Notes: generated by a model not told the origin, from the sequence alone. Positions 8,153 to 16,000 are shown, counted from the first letter of the stretch. The stretch is DNA of 38,089 bases from Candidatus Cibiobacter qucibialis (GCA_004000625.1 SAUS01000018.1:1-38089), one strand, 5' to 3'. Made by a program: numbers and translations.

Positions 8153-8973
8153 CAGCTCACTCCCCTTTCGCTGCGGGCCGTGGCGGCACGCTCCTGTAAA
8201 ATCACTTCCACGGTATGCGCCACCAGCGCACCGGCGGTTTCGGGCGCACAGCGGGCGGGCAGGCTCAAGGCATGTTCCGCACGCAGGCCCAGTTCCCGCG
8301 CGGCGGCAAAATCCGTTCCGCCGGGGCGGCTGGCAAGGTCCAGGATCAGCGCCCCCCTGGGCAGGCAGCGCAGCTGGGCCGCCCCCAGCACCGGGGCCGG
8401 TATGGTGTTGATGACCGCATCAAAGTGCGGCAGAAGCTGTTCCAACGCGGTCAGCGGTGCGGCATGCAGCCCCGCGCAGCGCGCTGCGGCCCGCTGTTCC
8501 GGTGCGCGGGCGGCAATGGTCACCTGCCCGCCCAATGCCTGCAGCCGCCGGGCCACCGCCCGCCCAATGCGCCCATACCCCAACACTAGGAACTCACTTT
8601 CCCATATCGTGCGCTGGCGCAGCTGCATCAGCAGGGCCAGGCACCCTTCCGCAGTGGGTACTGCGTTCAGGCAGGCCAGCTCCGGCCGCAAAAAGTAATC
8701 CACCAGCTCCACCCCGGCGGCCTGCGCCGCTTTGCGCACCGGTTCGCTGATGCGCCCGCCAAGGGCCAGCGTACCGGGGCGGGCGGCGCGCAGGATGCGG
8801 GCAAGGTCCGCCGCCTCGGCATCCATCGGCATAGGCAGCAGGATGTAATCCGCCTGCCCGGCCCCCTCTGCCCCCAGCACGGTATAGCCGCTGTTCTGCA
8901 GCGCCCGCGCTGCCGCCAGTTGGCGGGCATCCCGCCCAACCACACAAAAAGTCAAATTACATGCTGCCGCCAT
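8152..8973 (-). CDS. dpaA: Dipicolinate synthase subunit A
   Basis: DpaA (SpoVFA) is the NAD(P)-binding dehydrogenase-like subunit of dipicolinate synthase. The 273-residue protein has a small N-terminal domain (VVGRDARQLAAARAL), then a Rossmann motif at about 149-155 (VLGYGRIGRAVARRL) and INTIPAPVLG, as in the family. The length is slightly below the usual 290-300. ATG 8973 follows GGGGGGAAG. Dipicolinate chelates calcium in the spore core and gives heat resistance. It is taken up through SpoVA proteins, also encoded in this window. The gene is separated from the upstream LytM-like genes by a strong terminator (9067-9112), so it must have its own promoter, probably for a mother-cell sigma factor; I could not identify one with confidence. 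Confidence 0.93.
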   Translation of the reverse strand: MAAACNLTFCVVGRDARQLAAARALQNSGYTVLGAEGAGQADYILLPMPMDAEAADLARILRAARPGTLALGGRISEPVRKAAQAAGVELVDYFLRPELACLNAVPTAEGCLALLMQLRQRTIWESEFLVLGYGRIGRAVARRLQALGGQVTIAARAPEQRAAARCAGLHAAPLTALEQLLPHFDAVINTIPAPVLGAAQLRCLPRGALILDLASRPGGTDFAAARELGLRAEHALSLPARCAPETAGALVAHTVEVILQERAATARSERGVS

Positions 8974-9066
8974 AATGCTTCCCCCCGGTGTTGTATCTGG
9001 CCGTTTGTTCCATGTTATGCCGGGGTGGGCGGCATGGTTCCGTCAGAACATCAAAAACGCCTGCCG

Positions 9067-9112
9067 CAAAAAAGTTCCCCCGCCTGCATCACAAAGAATA
9101 CAGACAGGGGAA
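9067..9112 (-). terminator. Intrinsic terminator of the LytM-like operon
   Basis: On the minus strand, a 12-pair stem (9101-9112 with 9075-9086, two G-U pairs) has a loop of 14 bases and ends in a TTTTTT run. It is placed 29 bases after the stop of the gene ending at 9141. Confidence 0.85.
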
Positions 9113-9140
9113 TTTTTCTATTTATCGGTTATGCTCCGTT

Positions 9141-11132
9141 TTAATAGCTGCGCAGGGCATCGCACTGACCGCGCAGGATACGCAGCGGCTCCACGGGGGT
9201 TTTGCCCACGCGCACTTCCACCACGGTAGCTTTGTCGGTGGTGCCAAGGGCATCGCCCTGGGCCACGATTGCACCTTTTTCTACCGTCAGCCTGCGCAGG
9301 CCATAGTAAATAGTCTTTACGCCCGCGCCGTGCTCGATCACCAGCGTATTGCCCACATTGGGCAATTTTTCCGCCAGCAGTACCTTGCCGCCCGCCGGGG
9401 CAATCAGGTCGCACCTGCCGGAAAGCACCACATTGATGCTGGTGCGGCCGGTACCGGTGTTGTTCTTGCGCTCGGTCTGGGTACGGTTGACATATTCGGT
9501 CAGGCCATACGGCAGGGTGACCTCCACCTTATCGCTGAACGGCGAAGCAAACCCAGTGTCCGCCCAGTAGATGGTATCCGATGCCGTATCCAGCAGGTCC
9601 AGCACCTCCTGCGGGGTATCATCCGCGCCGACATACGGTGTGACCAGCCCGGACTTGGAAGTATAATCCCGAAAAGATGCGGCGCTCTTGCTCACGTTCA
9701 GGGTAAGCTCCTGCACCTCGCCGTCCACGGTGACCTTGATGGTATAGCTGCCAGGCTCGGTTTCCAGCGGGACCGCCAGGTAAGCCACCCAGCCATCGCC
9801 GGTCGCGCTGGCACGGAAGCCGGTATCCGGCAGTTCTGCCGTCAGGCTTGGCTTGGTATCCGTCTGCTGGCCCGTTACCTTTACGGCCACAACGCCACCC
9901 GGCGTAACAGCCTGGGTATTCAGCCGCACGGTAGCCTTAATCGTTACATCAAATGTGAACTCATAGGTCTGGTGGCCCGAAACTGTCGGTTCGCTCTGGT
10001 AACCCTCGCCGCTGCTGACCACCAGCTTGGCGGTGTAGCTGCCGGGCGTGGTAAAGCGGTAGGCGGCAAATTCCTGGGCGCTGCCGCTGAACACTTCCTG
10101 CTTATTCTCGTCCTTAACGGTCACTTCGGTGCTGCAGTCCGCCGGGGTCACCCGCAGCGTCATGGTGCCGCCGCCAAAATCAGATTCCAGCGCTGTGGGA
10201 GTGCTGGAAAGTGTCTCGGCATAGGTACGCTTAAGGTAGTTGCCTGCCACCGGCACCTGCCAATGGTACGCCACGGGGTCCAGCTGCTGGCCCGCCACTG
10301 TTACCGTAACGGCAGGAATCATATCCGGGGTGGCTTTTTTGTACAGCCAGTATATGCCGCCTGCGGCGATCATACCCGCCAGCAGCACCACCAGCAGCAG
10401 CCAGCCGATCAGCAGCCGCACGGCTCGGCCCACTTTGCTGCCAGTCGATTCCGGCGTATCTGCCTCTTTCTCCGCCTGTTCTGCTTCGGCATCCTCGATC
10501 TGTTCAATCGAAACCTGGACCGTTCGGGTGATCTCCGCCTTGCGCCGCTCTGCTGCAGCGCGCTGTTCCGGGGTCAGTTCCGGTTCGTCATCCTCCGGCT
10601 CCGGCGGCTCCGTGGCCTGGGGCAGCTGCGCGGCTTTGGGTTCCTGCACCGCCTTTTCCGGCATTTCCGGCGCGGCGGCTGCTTCAGCCGGTTCGGCCAC
10701 AGCGGCAGGTTCCGGCGTTTGCGGTTTTTCCGGCACTTCCGGGGGTTCCGGCCGGGGCTCAACATATTGCTGCGGTTTTGCTTCCGGCTTGGGGGCAGCC
10801 TTTTTGCGGCGGCGTTTGCCGCCTGCCTGCCCGCTGCGCGGCGCTTTGGGCTTGGCTGCCACCTGTTCCGGGGCGGCAGCTTCGGTCTGCTCGGCTTGTT
10901 CCACCCGCGTTTTTGGTTCTTGCGGGGATTTTGTATTTTGGGGTTCGCTTTTTTGTTTTTGCGTGCCCGTTTTGCGGTGCGCAGTATTGCTATTGCTGGC
11001 ATGGGGTTTGGCCATCCTGCCTCGCCCCGTGCCTGGAGCGGTTTTGCCCTGCGTGCGCTGCCCGCCCCTGGCTTTGGGCTTTGGCTGCTGCGCCGGCTCC
11101 ATCGCAGTCTGTGTTACCTTCTCTTCGTCCAT
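9141..11132 (-). CDS. Membrane-anchored protein with degenerate LytM (M23) domain, SpoIIQ-like
   Basis: The 663-residue protein has a long Pro/Glu/Ala/Lys-rich cytoplasmic N-terminus (to about 235), one membrane segment (about 240-262), a large outer part with beta-rich, Ig-like stretches and a C-terminal LytM fold (about 560-655). The zinc ligands are missing: the first H-x3-D site reads SINVVLSG and the HxH site reads VVEVRVG. Only the structural EHGAGVKTIYYGL resembles active enzymes, so it should not cut peptidoglycan. SpoIIQ, a dead LytM protein of the engulfment channel, is the closest idea. ATG 11132 is chosen because GGTGGAG lies seven bases upstream, while the Met at 11150 has none. 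It is a co-linear paralog of the next gene, with a family-1 repeat between them. Confidence 0.75.
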   Translation of the reverse strand: MDEEKVTQTAMEPAQQPKPKARGGQRTQGKTAPGTGRGRMAKPHASNSNTAHRKTGTQKQKSEPQNTKSPQEPKTRVEQAEQTEAAAPEQVAAKPKAPRSGQAGGKRRRKKAAPKPEAKPQQYVEPRPEPPEVPEKPQTPEPAAVAEPAEAAAAPEMPEKAVQEPKAAQLPQATEPPEPEDDEPELTPEQRAAAERRKAEITRTVQVSIEQIEDAEAEQAEKEADTPESTGSKVGRAVRLLIGWLLLVVLLAGMIAAGGIYWLYKKATPDMIPAVTVTVAGQQLDPVAYHWQVPVAGNYLKRTYAETLSSTPTALESDFGGGTMTLRVTPADCSTEVTVKDENKQEVFSGSAQEFAAYRFTTPGSYTAKLVVSSGEGYQSEPTVSGHQTYEFTFDVTIKATVRLNTQAVTPGGVVAVKVTGQQTDTKPSLTAELPDTGFRASATGDGWVAYLAVPLETEPGSYTIKVTVDGEVQELTLNVSKSAASFRDYTSKSGLVTPYVGADDTPQEVLDLLDTASDTIYWADTGFASPFSDKVEVTLPYGLTEYVNRTQTERKNNTGTGRTSINVVLSGRCDLIAPAGGKVLLAEKLPNVGNTLVIEHGAGVKTIYYGLRRLTVEKGAIVAQGDALGTTDKATVVEVRVGKTPVEPLRILRGQCDALRSY

Positions 11133-11172
11133 CGCTTTCTCCACCAACATTTGCGATTTATCGTTGCTCTAA

Positions 11173-11271
11173 GGCAACACCGCACAATTCCCGCCTTACG
11201 GCTTAAGCACCGCTCCGGCAGCTGCCGCACCTCGCTCGCCGTATCGGCACTTAGAATTATGCGGTATTGCC
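11173..11271 (-). mobile_element. Family-1 MITE-like repeat, short form (copy B)
   Basis: This 99-bp element has inverted termini GGCAACACCGCACAATTC and (reverse) GGCAATACCGCATAATTC, matching at 16 of 18 positions. It is flanked by a perfect 4-bp duplication, CTAA (11169-11172 and 11272-11275), the mark of transposition. It has no coding capacity. It sits between the two LytM-like genes, about 40 bases before the start codon of the downstream one, inside what should be one operon. Confidence 0.92.
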
Positions 11272-11285
11272 CTAACTCTATTTTG

Positions 11286-12524
11286 TTACATTGTTTCGCG
11301 GTACAAAAGGCCGCTGCTGCCCGTCAGGGCGGCAGCAGGGTCAACGGACTTGCTGCCAATGCGCAGCTCCCAGATCAGGGTATGCTCCTCACTGGTGGTG
11401 CCCAGTTCTTCGCCGCGGGCAAGGCTCTGCCCACGCTGCGCCTTTACGGCATCCAGCCCAAACAGATAGCTCTTAACCCCGCAGCCATGGTCAATCACCA
11501 CAGTGCCGCCGGTCAGCGCCAGCGTTCCGGCGTACACCACAGTACCCGCCTGCGGTGCCGTAACGGCGGTACCCGCTGCGGCGTTATAATTGATGCCAGT
11601 TGCCCGGCCGGTAATGGTCCCATCGGTGCGCAGCCGCGCGCCGTAATCCGCCAGAATCGCACTGGGCACCGGCGAGGCAAAATTGCCCTGCCACAGCTTT
11701 TCGCTGCTGCCCTGTGTGTAAAGGGGCCAGATCGCATTTTTATATTCCGTTGCTGCGCCCGGTATGTCTGCCTCTGCGGCCACATCCACGGTTTTGGCCT
11801 CGCTCTGCATCACGTTCAGGGTCAGCTCCTGGGTCAGGCTGCCGCAGGTCACGGTCAGGGTATGGGGGCCGCCCTCGGCATTATAGGTTACCGGGATATA
11901 GCCCATATACCCACCGGTCACCGGGCGGAACCATACATCCCCCAGGTCGGTTTCCACGGTCGGCTCGCTGCCATCCAGAATGCCGGTGATGACCAGTGCC
12001 GCCACGCCGCCCTGGCTGACGCGCTCACTGCTGAGCACCGCCTTGGGCTGGATGTTCATGGTATAAGATGCACAGTACCGGTACCAGCCGGTGGCATCGC
12101 CGGGGTCCGCCGTGTTGCGGTAAGCGGTCAGGGTCAGCTCATAGCTGCCATTTTTGGGGTAGGCATACATCGCAAAGGCAGCGGCATCCCCCTGCACCAC
12201 AACACTGCCGGCCGAATCTTTCAGCGTAAGGGTCGTGCGCTGCGCCCAGTCCGGCAAAACCAGCTCCGGGGCAGCTTCCGTCATTTCGCCCAGCTTTTGC
12301 ACCGTCAGGGTGCTGGGCTGTTCAAACGTGCGGTTCAGCACATTGCCCAGCACCGGCACACTCCAGTCATAGCCGATCGGTTCCAGTTCCGTATCGCCCA
12401 AAGTGGGGTGCTGCGTGGGAAGTTTGTCATCGCCCGTCATAGCGTACATGGCGTACCCGGCACCGCCCAGCAGCACCGCCAGCATAACCACCACCATAAC
12501 CAGCCACAGCAAGAGCTTTTTCAT
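11286..12524 (-). CDS. Membrane-anchored protein with degenerate LytM (M23) domain, SpoIIQ-like paralog
   Basis: The 412-residue protein has an N-terminal membrane anchor (about 3-28, KKLLLWLVMVVVMLAVLLGG), then a beta-rich outer region and a C-terminal LytM fold (about 300-395). It aligns along its length with the neighbour's outer part: LEPIGYDWSVPVLGN against LDPVAYHWQVPVAGN, GGVAALVITG against GGVVAVKVTG, and HGCGVKSYLFGL against HGAGVKTIYYGL. Zinc ligands are lost (TGINYNAAAG; LIWELRIG in place of HxH), so it is probably a structural peptidoglycan- or partner-binding protein. It lacks the neighbour's long cytoplasmic tail. ATG 12524 follows AAGGAAAGGG. Proximity to dpaAB suggests sporulation, but a vegetative cell-wall role cannot be excluded. 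Confidence 0.75.
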   Translation of the reverse strand: MKKLLLWLVMVVVMLAVLLGGAGYAMYAMTGDDKLPTQHPTLGDTELEPIGYDWSVPVLGNVLNRTFEQPSTLTVQKLGEMTEAAPELVLPDWAQRTTLTLKDSAGSVVVQGDAAAFAMYAYPKNGSYELTLTAYRNTADPGDATGWYRYCASYTMNIQPKAVLSSERVSQGGVAALVITGILDGSEPTVETDLGDVWFRPVTGGYMGYIPVTYNAEGGPHTLTVTCGSLTQELTLNVMQSEAKTVDVAAEADIPGAATEYKNAIWPLYTQGSSEKLWQGNFASPVPSAILADYGARLRTDGTITGRATGINYNAAAGTAVTAPQAGTVVYAGTLALTGGTVVIDHGCGVKSYLFGLDAVKAQRGQSLARGEELGTTSEEHTLIWELRIGSKSVDPAAALTGSSGLLYRETM

Positions 12525-12681
12525 GGCGTTCCCTTTCCTTGGCACAGCAGAAAAATCGAAATTCAGTCTGATTTTATAATCACTGCCGTCATTTTTCTTA
12601 TTTTCAGCAGCGCCTTATGGTTTATCTGAGCCTTTTTTATCATTTAATAAGTATCACTACTGATTGCAAGAAACACGAACA

Positions 12682-12699
12682 GCCGGGCCGAAGCCCGGC
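12682..12699 (-). terminator. Possible intrinsic terminator after the small membrane protein gene
   Basis: GCCGGGC and GCCCGGC enclose a TTCG tetraloop (minus-strand reading), followed by a loose TGTTCGTGTTTCTT. The T-run is weak in both directions, so partial readthrough to the LytM-like genes is possible. Confidence 0.5.
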
Positions 12700-12729
12700 C
12701 ATTTTCACTTTTCTGCTGGCTGTTCCGGC

Positions 12730-12960
12730 TTATTCAGCATCGTCAGCAGCCTTTTCTTCGGCGGCTTCTGTCGGTTCATTGTCGATGGGCAGATATTCGT
12801 CGTCATCGTCATAATCGTCGCCGTCATCGCTGTACAGCAGGCGCTCGTATTCGTCCAGTTCCTTTTCGCGGCGGCGCAGGTAGAGCGCAGCGGCAGTCAG
12901 GGCACCGGCAGCAGCAAACAAAAATGCCAGAATGGCACCAAAAGTGGATCTCTTCATCAT
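12730..12960 (-). CDS. Small single-pass membrane protein with acidic tail
   Basis: The 76-residue protein has one membrane helix (about 6-28, Ala/Leu-rich), a basic stop (RRREKE) and an extremely acidic C-terminus with runs of Asp and Glu (DDGDDYDDDDEY). No known family is recognised. The ATG at 12960 has GGAGG nine bases upstream, and a well-formed promoter lies at 13006-13034, so it is very likely expressed. It is upstream of the LytM-like pair on the same strand, separated by a weak hairpin and about 180 bases. The acidic cytoplasmic or outer tail could bind cations or basic partners (inference only). Confidence 0.7.
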   Translation of the reverse strand: MMKRSTFGAILAFLFAAAGALTAAALYLRRREKELDEYERLLYSDDGDDYDDDDEYLPIDNEPTEAAEEKAADDAE

Positions 12961-13005
12961 AATACTTTTCCTCCGCGTATTCTAAAAGGGATGGGTCTGT
13001 AAAAT

Positions 13006-13034
13006 ATTATACCCGATTAACCGGGTGAATACAA
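13006..13034 (-). promoter_or_regulatory. Sigma-A-type promoter with inverted repeat in the spacer
   Basis: On the minus strand, TTGTAT (13029-13034), a 17-base spacer and TATAAT (13006-13011) lie about 45 bases upstream of the small membrane protein gene. The spacer contains ACCCG-ATTAAC-CGGGT (13011-13026), a possible operator. Confidence 0.65.
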
Positions 13035-13071
13035 TCTTTCCCTTGTAAATTTTTCACACAAAAAGGTTCAG

Positions 13072-13243
13072 GGCAATACCGCATAATTCTAAGTGCCGAT
13101 ACGGCGAGCGAGGTGCGGCAGCTGCTAGGCCAAAAGCGCAGATAATACTGGATGTCTTATCGAGCATTTTGGCAACGCAGATGCCGTGCCGCAGCTGCCG
13201 GAGCGGTGCTTAAGCCGCAAGGCGGGAATTGTGCGGTGTTGCC
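13072..13243 (+). mobile_element. Family-1 MITE-like repeat, long form (copy C)
   Basis: The 172-bp element has the same termini as copies B and D and a perfect 4-bp target duplication, TCAG (13068-13071 and 13244-13247). It contains an extra 73 bp bounded by the direct repeat GCAGCTG (13118-13124 and 13191-13197). Deleting one repeat plus the interval gives exactly the 99-bp short form. It has no open reading frame of interest. It lies between the promoter of the small membrane protein gene and the end of mutY. Confidence 0.92.
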
Positions 13244-13335
13244 TCAGGTATCAAGGTGATACCGCGCCATTCTCCGCAGCATGGTCTCCGGAAAATTTCT
13301 TCACCTGCCAAAAGCCATGCCACTCTGCTTGCTTT

Positions 13336-14376
13336 TTATTCCGGCCGCCACTGGCGCATAATGCCCGCAAATGCGCTTGGCACCGCGTATTCCCCGTTCA
13401 GCTCCGCGCGGCTGGCCCAGACGCAGCCCTCCGGCGCCGGGCCTGCGGCTGTGCCGCAAAACCCGCTGATCTGCCAGATGCGATGGGTGAACACATGGCG
13501 GGTGCTTTGCAGCGGGGCCTGCCACTGCACACAAAGGCCAATGGCGCGCAACGCGGCGTCCAGTTCCGGTTGGGTCATGGCGGTACCCTCAAAGGCAAGG
13601 GGCTGCCACAGCCCGGCCAGCAGCCCTTTGGACGGGCGGCGCTGCAAAAGCACGCCCTGCGGCCCGGTGATCAACGCGGCCGTGACCGGCACCAGCGTTT
13701 TTTCCGGCTTAGCCGTTTTGACCGGCAGCTGTTCGGCCCGACCTGCAGCGCGGCCCTTGCACTGAGCAGCCAGCGGGCAGACCTCGCACTTTGGCGCACC
13801 GTTGGGCAGGCAGACCAGCGCCCCCAGTTCCATCAACGCCTCGTTATAAGGGCCGGGGCGTTCCTTTGGCATTTCTTCCAGCACACGGGCTGTGAACTCG
13901 CGCTTGGCGGCAGGTTTGGTAATATCGGCAGAGCTATTGTCCAGCCGGGCAAATACCCGCAGCACGTTGCCGTCCACCGCCGGGGCTGGGATGCCAAATG
14001 CAATGGAGGCAATAGCCCCAGCCGTGTAATCCCCAATGCCGGGCAGAGCGCGCAGGGCGGCATAATCTGCGGGAAGCTGGCCGCCGTACTGCCGGCAGAC
14101 GATCTGCGCCGCCTTTTGCATGTTGGCCACCCGGCTGTAATACCCCAGCCCCTGCCACAGCTTGCGCAGCTTGTCCGGGTCGCAGGCGGCAAGGGCGGCG
14201 GGGTCCGGCAGTTCGGCCACAAAACGCTCGTAATAGGGCAGCGCCGCCGAGACGCGGGTCTGCTGGAGCATGATCTCGCTGACCCAGATATGATATGCCG
14301 AAGGCTCCTGCCGGAAAGGCAGGAGCCTTCGATTCAGCTCAAACCATTGGATCAGCGGTTCGCTGACCGCCCCCAT
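13336..14376 (-). CDS. mutY: A/G-specific adenine DNA glycosylase
   Basis: MutY removes adenine mispaired with 8-oxoguanine. The 346-residue product has the helix-hairpin-helix region (LPGIGDYTAGAIASIAF, 111-127), catalytic Glu34 (EIMLQQTRV) and Asp135 (VDGNVLRV), a 4Fe-4S loop (Cys189, 197, 200, 206) and a C-terminal NUDIX-like 8-oxoG recognition domain (from about 228). The cluster spacing is C-x7-C-x2-C-x5-C, one residue longer in the first interval than the usual C-x6-C. Its ATG overlaps the asnS stop by one base (TAATG), so it is the second gene of an asnS-mutY operon. No clear terminator follows before the repeat at 13072-13243. Confidence 0.95.
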   Translation of the reverse strand: MGAVSEPLIQWFELNRRLLPFRQEPSAYHIWVSEIMLQQTRVSAALPYYERFVAELPDPAALAACDPDKLRKLWQGLGYYSRVANMQKAAQIVCRQYGGQLPADYAALRALPGIGDYTAGAIASIAFGIPAPAVDGNVLRVFARLDNSSADITKPAAKREFTARVLEEMPKERPGPYNEALMELGALVCLPNGAPKCEVCPLAAQCKGRAAGRAEQLPVKTAKPEKTLVPVTAALITGPQGVLLQRRPSKGLLAGLWQPLAFEGTAMTQPELDAALRAIGLCVQWQAPLQSTRHVFTHRIWQISGFCGTAAGPAPEGCVWASRAELNGEYAVPSAFAGIMRQWRPE

Positions 14377-15761
14377 TAAAAACCGCCGCAGGTGCGCGGG
14401 AAGGCAATGACGTCACGGATGTTGGGGATGCCGGTGACATACATCAGCAGGCGCTCAAAGCCCAGGCCGTAACCGGCATGCTTTACGCTGCCAAAACGGC
14501 GCAGGTCCAGGTACCAGTCATAATCTTCGCGCTTCAGGCCCAGTTCATCCAGGCGGGCCAGCAGCACATCCAGGCGTTCCTCACGCTGGGAACCGCCGAT
14601 CAGCTCGCCAATGCCGGGCACCAGCATATCGGCGGCGGCAACCGTCTTGCCGTCCTCGTTCATGCGCATATAAAATGCCTTGATCTCTTTGGGGTAATCG
14701 GTAACAAACACAGGCTTTTTGAACACCTGCTCGGTCAGGTAGCGCTCGTGCTCGGTCTGCAGGTCAATGCCCCAGCTTACTTTATACTGGAAGTTGTCAT
14801 CGTTCTTTTTCAGCAGTTCGATGGCATCGGTGTAGCTCACGCGGGCAAAATCGCTGTTGGCAACCAGCTCCAGACGCTCGATCAGGCCCTTATCAAAGAA
14901 CTGGTTGAAGAATGCCAGCTCGTCCGGGCAGTTATCCAGCAGGTAGCGGATGACATACTTGGTCATGGCCTCGGCGGTGTCCATGTAGGTATTCAGGTCA
15001 GCAAATGCCATTTCCGGCTCAATCATCCAGAACTCTGCGGCATGGCGGGTATCATAGCTCTTCTCTGCGCGGAAGGTGGGGCCAAAGGTGTAAACCTTGC
15101 CCAGGGCCATTGCCATGGCCTCGGCTTCCAGCTGGCCGGAAACCGTCAGGTTGACCGGGCGCTTGAAGAAGTCCTTGCTGTAATCCACCTTGCCGTCCTC
15201 GGTCTTGGGCACATCGTTCAGGTCCAAGGTAGTAACCTGGAACATCTCGCCTGCGCCTTCGCAGTCAGAACCGGTAAAGATGGGGGTGTGTACATAGGTA
15301 AAGCCGTTCTTGTGGAAGAACTCATGCAGGGCATAAGCGGCCTGGCCGCGCACACGGAACGCAGCGTTAAAGGTGTTGGTGCGGGGGCGCAGGTGGGTCA
15401 GGGTGCGCAGGTAATCCATGCCCATCTTGTTTTTCTGCAGCGGGTAATCGCTGCCGCAGGTGCCCAGCACCGTAACGGTATCGGCGTTAATCTCAAACGG
15501 CTGCTTAGCGTTGGGGGTCAGCACCAGGGTGCCGGTCACTTCAAAGCTGGTGTACAGGCCGGATTTTGCAACCTCGGCATAGTTTTCCAGCTTGTCCGCC
15601 TGGAAAACGATCTGCACGGGCTTATAGCAGCTGCCGTCTGCCAGAGAGATAAAACCAATCTTTTTAGAATCGCGCACGGTTTTTGCCCAGCCGCAGACAG
15701 TAACTTTGGTGCCATCCGCCGGGGTAGCCTTATAGAGCGATGCAATTTCAACTCGTTCCAT
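14376..15761 (-). CDS. asnS: Asparaginyl-tRNA synthetase
   Basis: AsnS charges tRNA-Asn. The 461-residue protein has the N-terminal OB-fold anticodon-binding domain (about 18-100, KVTVCGWAKTVRDSK) and a class II catalytic domain with motif 2 (FRAEKSYDTRHAAEFW) and motif 3 (GYGLGFERLLMYVTG) ending in the usual RTCGGF-type tail. ATG 15761 has GGAGTG upstream. The leader is unusual: the likely promoter at 15965-15993 is separated from the gene by a complete family-2 repeat (15791-15952). I see no T-box specifier or antiterminator, so tRNA-sensing control is not evident. Confidence 0.97.
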   Translation of the reverse strand: MERVEIASLYKATPADGTKVTVCGWAKTVRDSKKIGFISLADGSCYKPVQIVFQADKLENYAEVAKSGLYTSFEVTGTLVLTPNAKQPFEINADTVTVLGTCGSDYPLQKNKMGMDYLRTLTHLRPRTNTFNAAFRVRGQAAYALHEFFHKNGFTYVHTPIFTGSDCEGAGEMFQVTTLDLNDVPKTEDGKVDYSKDFFKRPVNLTVSGQLEAEAMAMALGKVYTFGPTFRAEKSYDTRHAAEFWMIEPEMAFADLNTYMDTAEAMTKYVIRYLLDNCPDELAFFNQFFDKGLIERLELVANSDFARVSYTDAIELLKKNDDNFQYKVSWGIDLQTEHERYLTEQVFKKPVFVTDYPKEIKAFYMRMNEDGKTVAAADMLVPGIGELIGGSQREERLDVLLARLDELGLKREDYDWYLDLRRFGSVKHAGYGLGFERLLMYVTGIPNIRDVIAFPRTCGGF

Positions 15762-15790
15762 GTGTTCCCACTCCTAAAATGCAAATGTAG

Positions 15791-15952
15791 GGGGTGTATC
15801 TGAAAACAAAGAAAATGACGGCTATTTCGCAAGCACATGCCGGATTCAAGGCAAAAGGCCGCAGGAATCCTTTGTGGATTCCAAGGCTTTTTAACGCGGA
15901 ATCCGGCTGCGATTGTAGAAATAGGGCAAATTTTCGACTTTTCAGCTACACC
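15791..15952 (+). mobile_element. Family-2 MITE-like repeat (copy 1)
   Basis: Termini GGTGTATCTGAAAA (15793) and, reversed, GGTGTAGCTGAAAA match at 13 of 14 positions. TAG flanks both ends (15788-15790 and 15953-15955), suggesting a 3-bp target duplication. The element is about 160 bp, has no coding capacity and contains a hairpin, GGAATCC-TTTGT-GGATTCC, followed by AAGGCTTTTT. A second copy lies at 35133-35292. It occupies the untranslated leader of asnS. Confidence 0.88.
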
Positions 15953-15964
15953 TAGATAAAATGT

Positions 15965-15993
15965 ATTATAACGTGTGATGCTTAAAAAGTAAA
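15965..15993 (-). promoter_or_regulatory. Sigma-A-type promoter for asnS-mutY
   Basis: On the minus strand, TTTACT (15988-15993), a 17-base spacer and TATAAT (15965-15970) lie just after the yfhO-like gene stop and upstream of the family-2 repeat. Transcripts would carry the repeat in their leader. Confidence 0.65.
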
Positions 15994-16000
15994 GCGCTTA

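Noticed and set aside
9141..12524. Active M23 peptidoglycan endopeptidases
   Set aside because: Both zinc-binding motifs (HxxxD and HxH) are replaced in both proteins, so catalytic activity is not supported.
8988..12629. A plus-strand open frame of about 1200 codons
   Set aside because: It lies antisense to the two LytM-like genes, has low-complexity His/Arg/Gln-rich translation and no domain. High GC removes stop codons by chance. The minus-strand genes have ribosome sites and recognisable folds.
15762..16000. T-box riboswitch upstream of asnS
   Set aside because: No antiterminator core (AGGGTGGNACCGCG) or specifier hairpin is present; the space is filled by the family-2 repeat.
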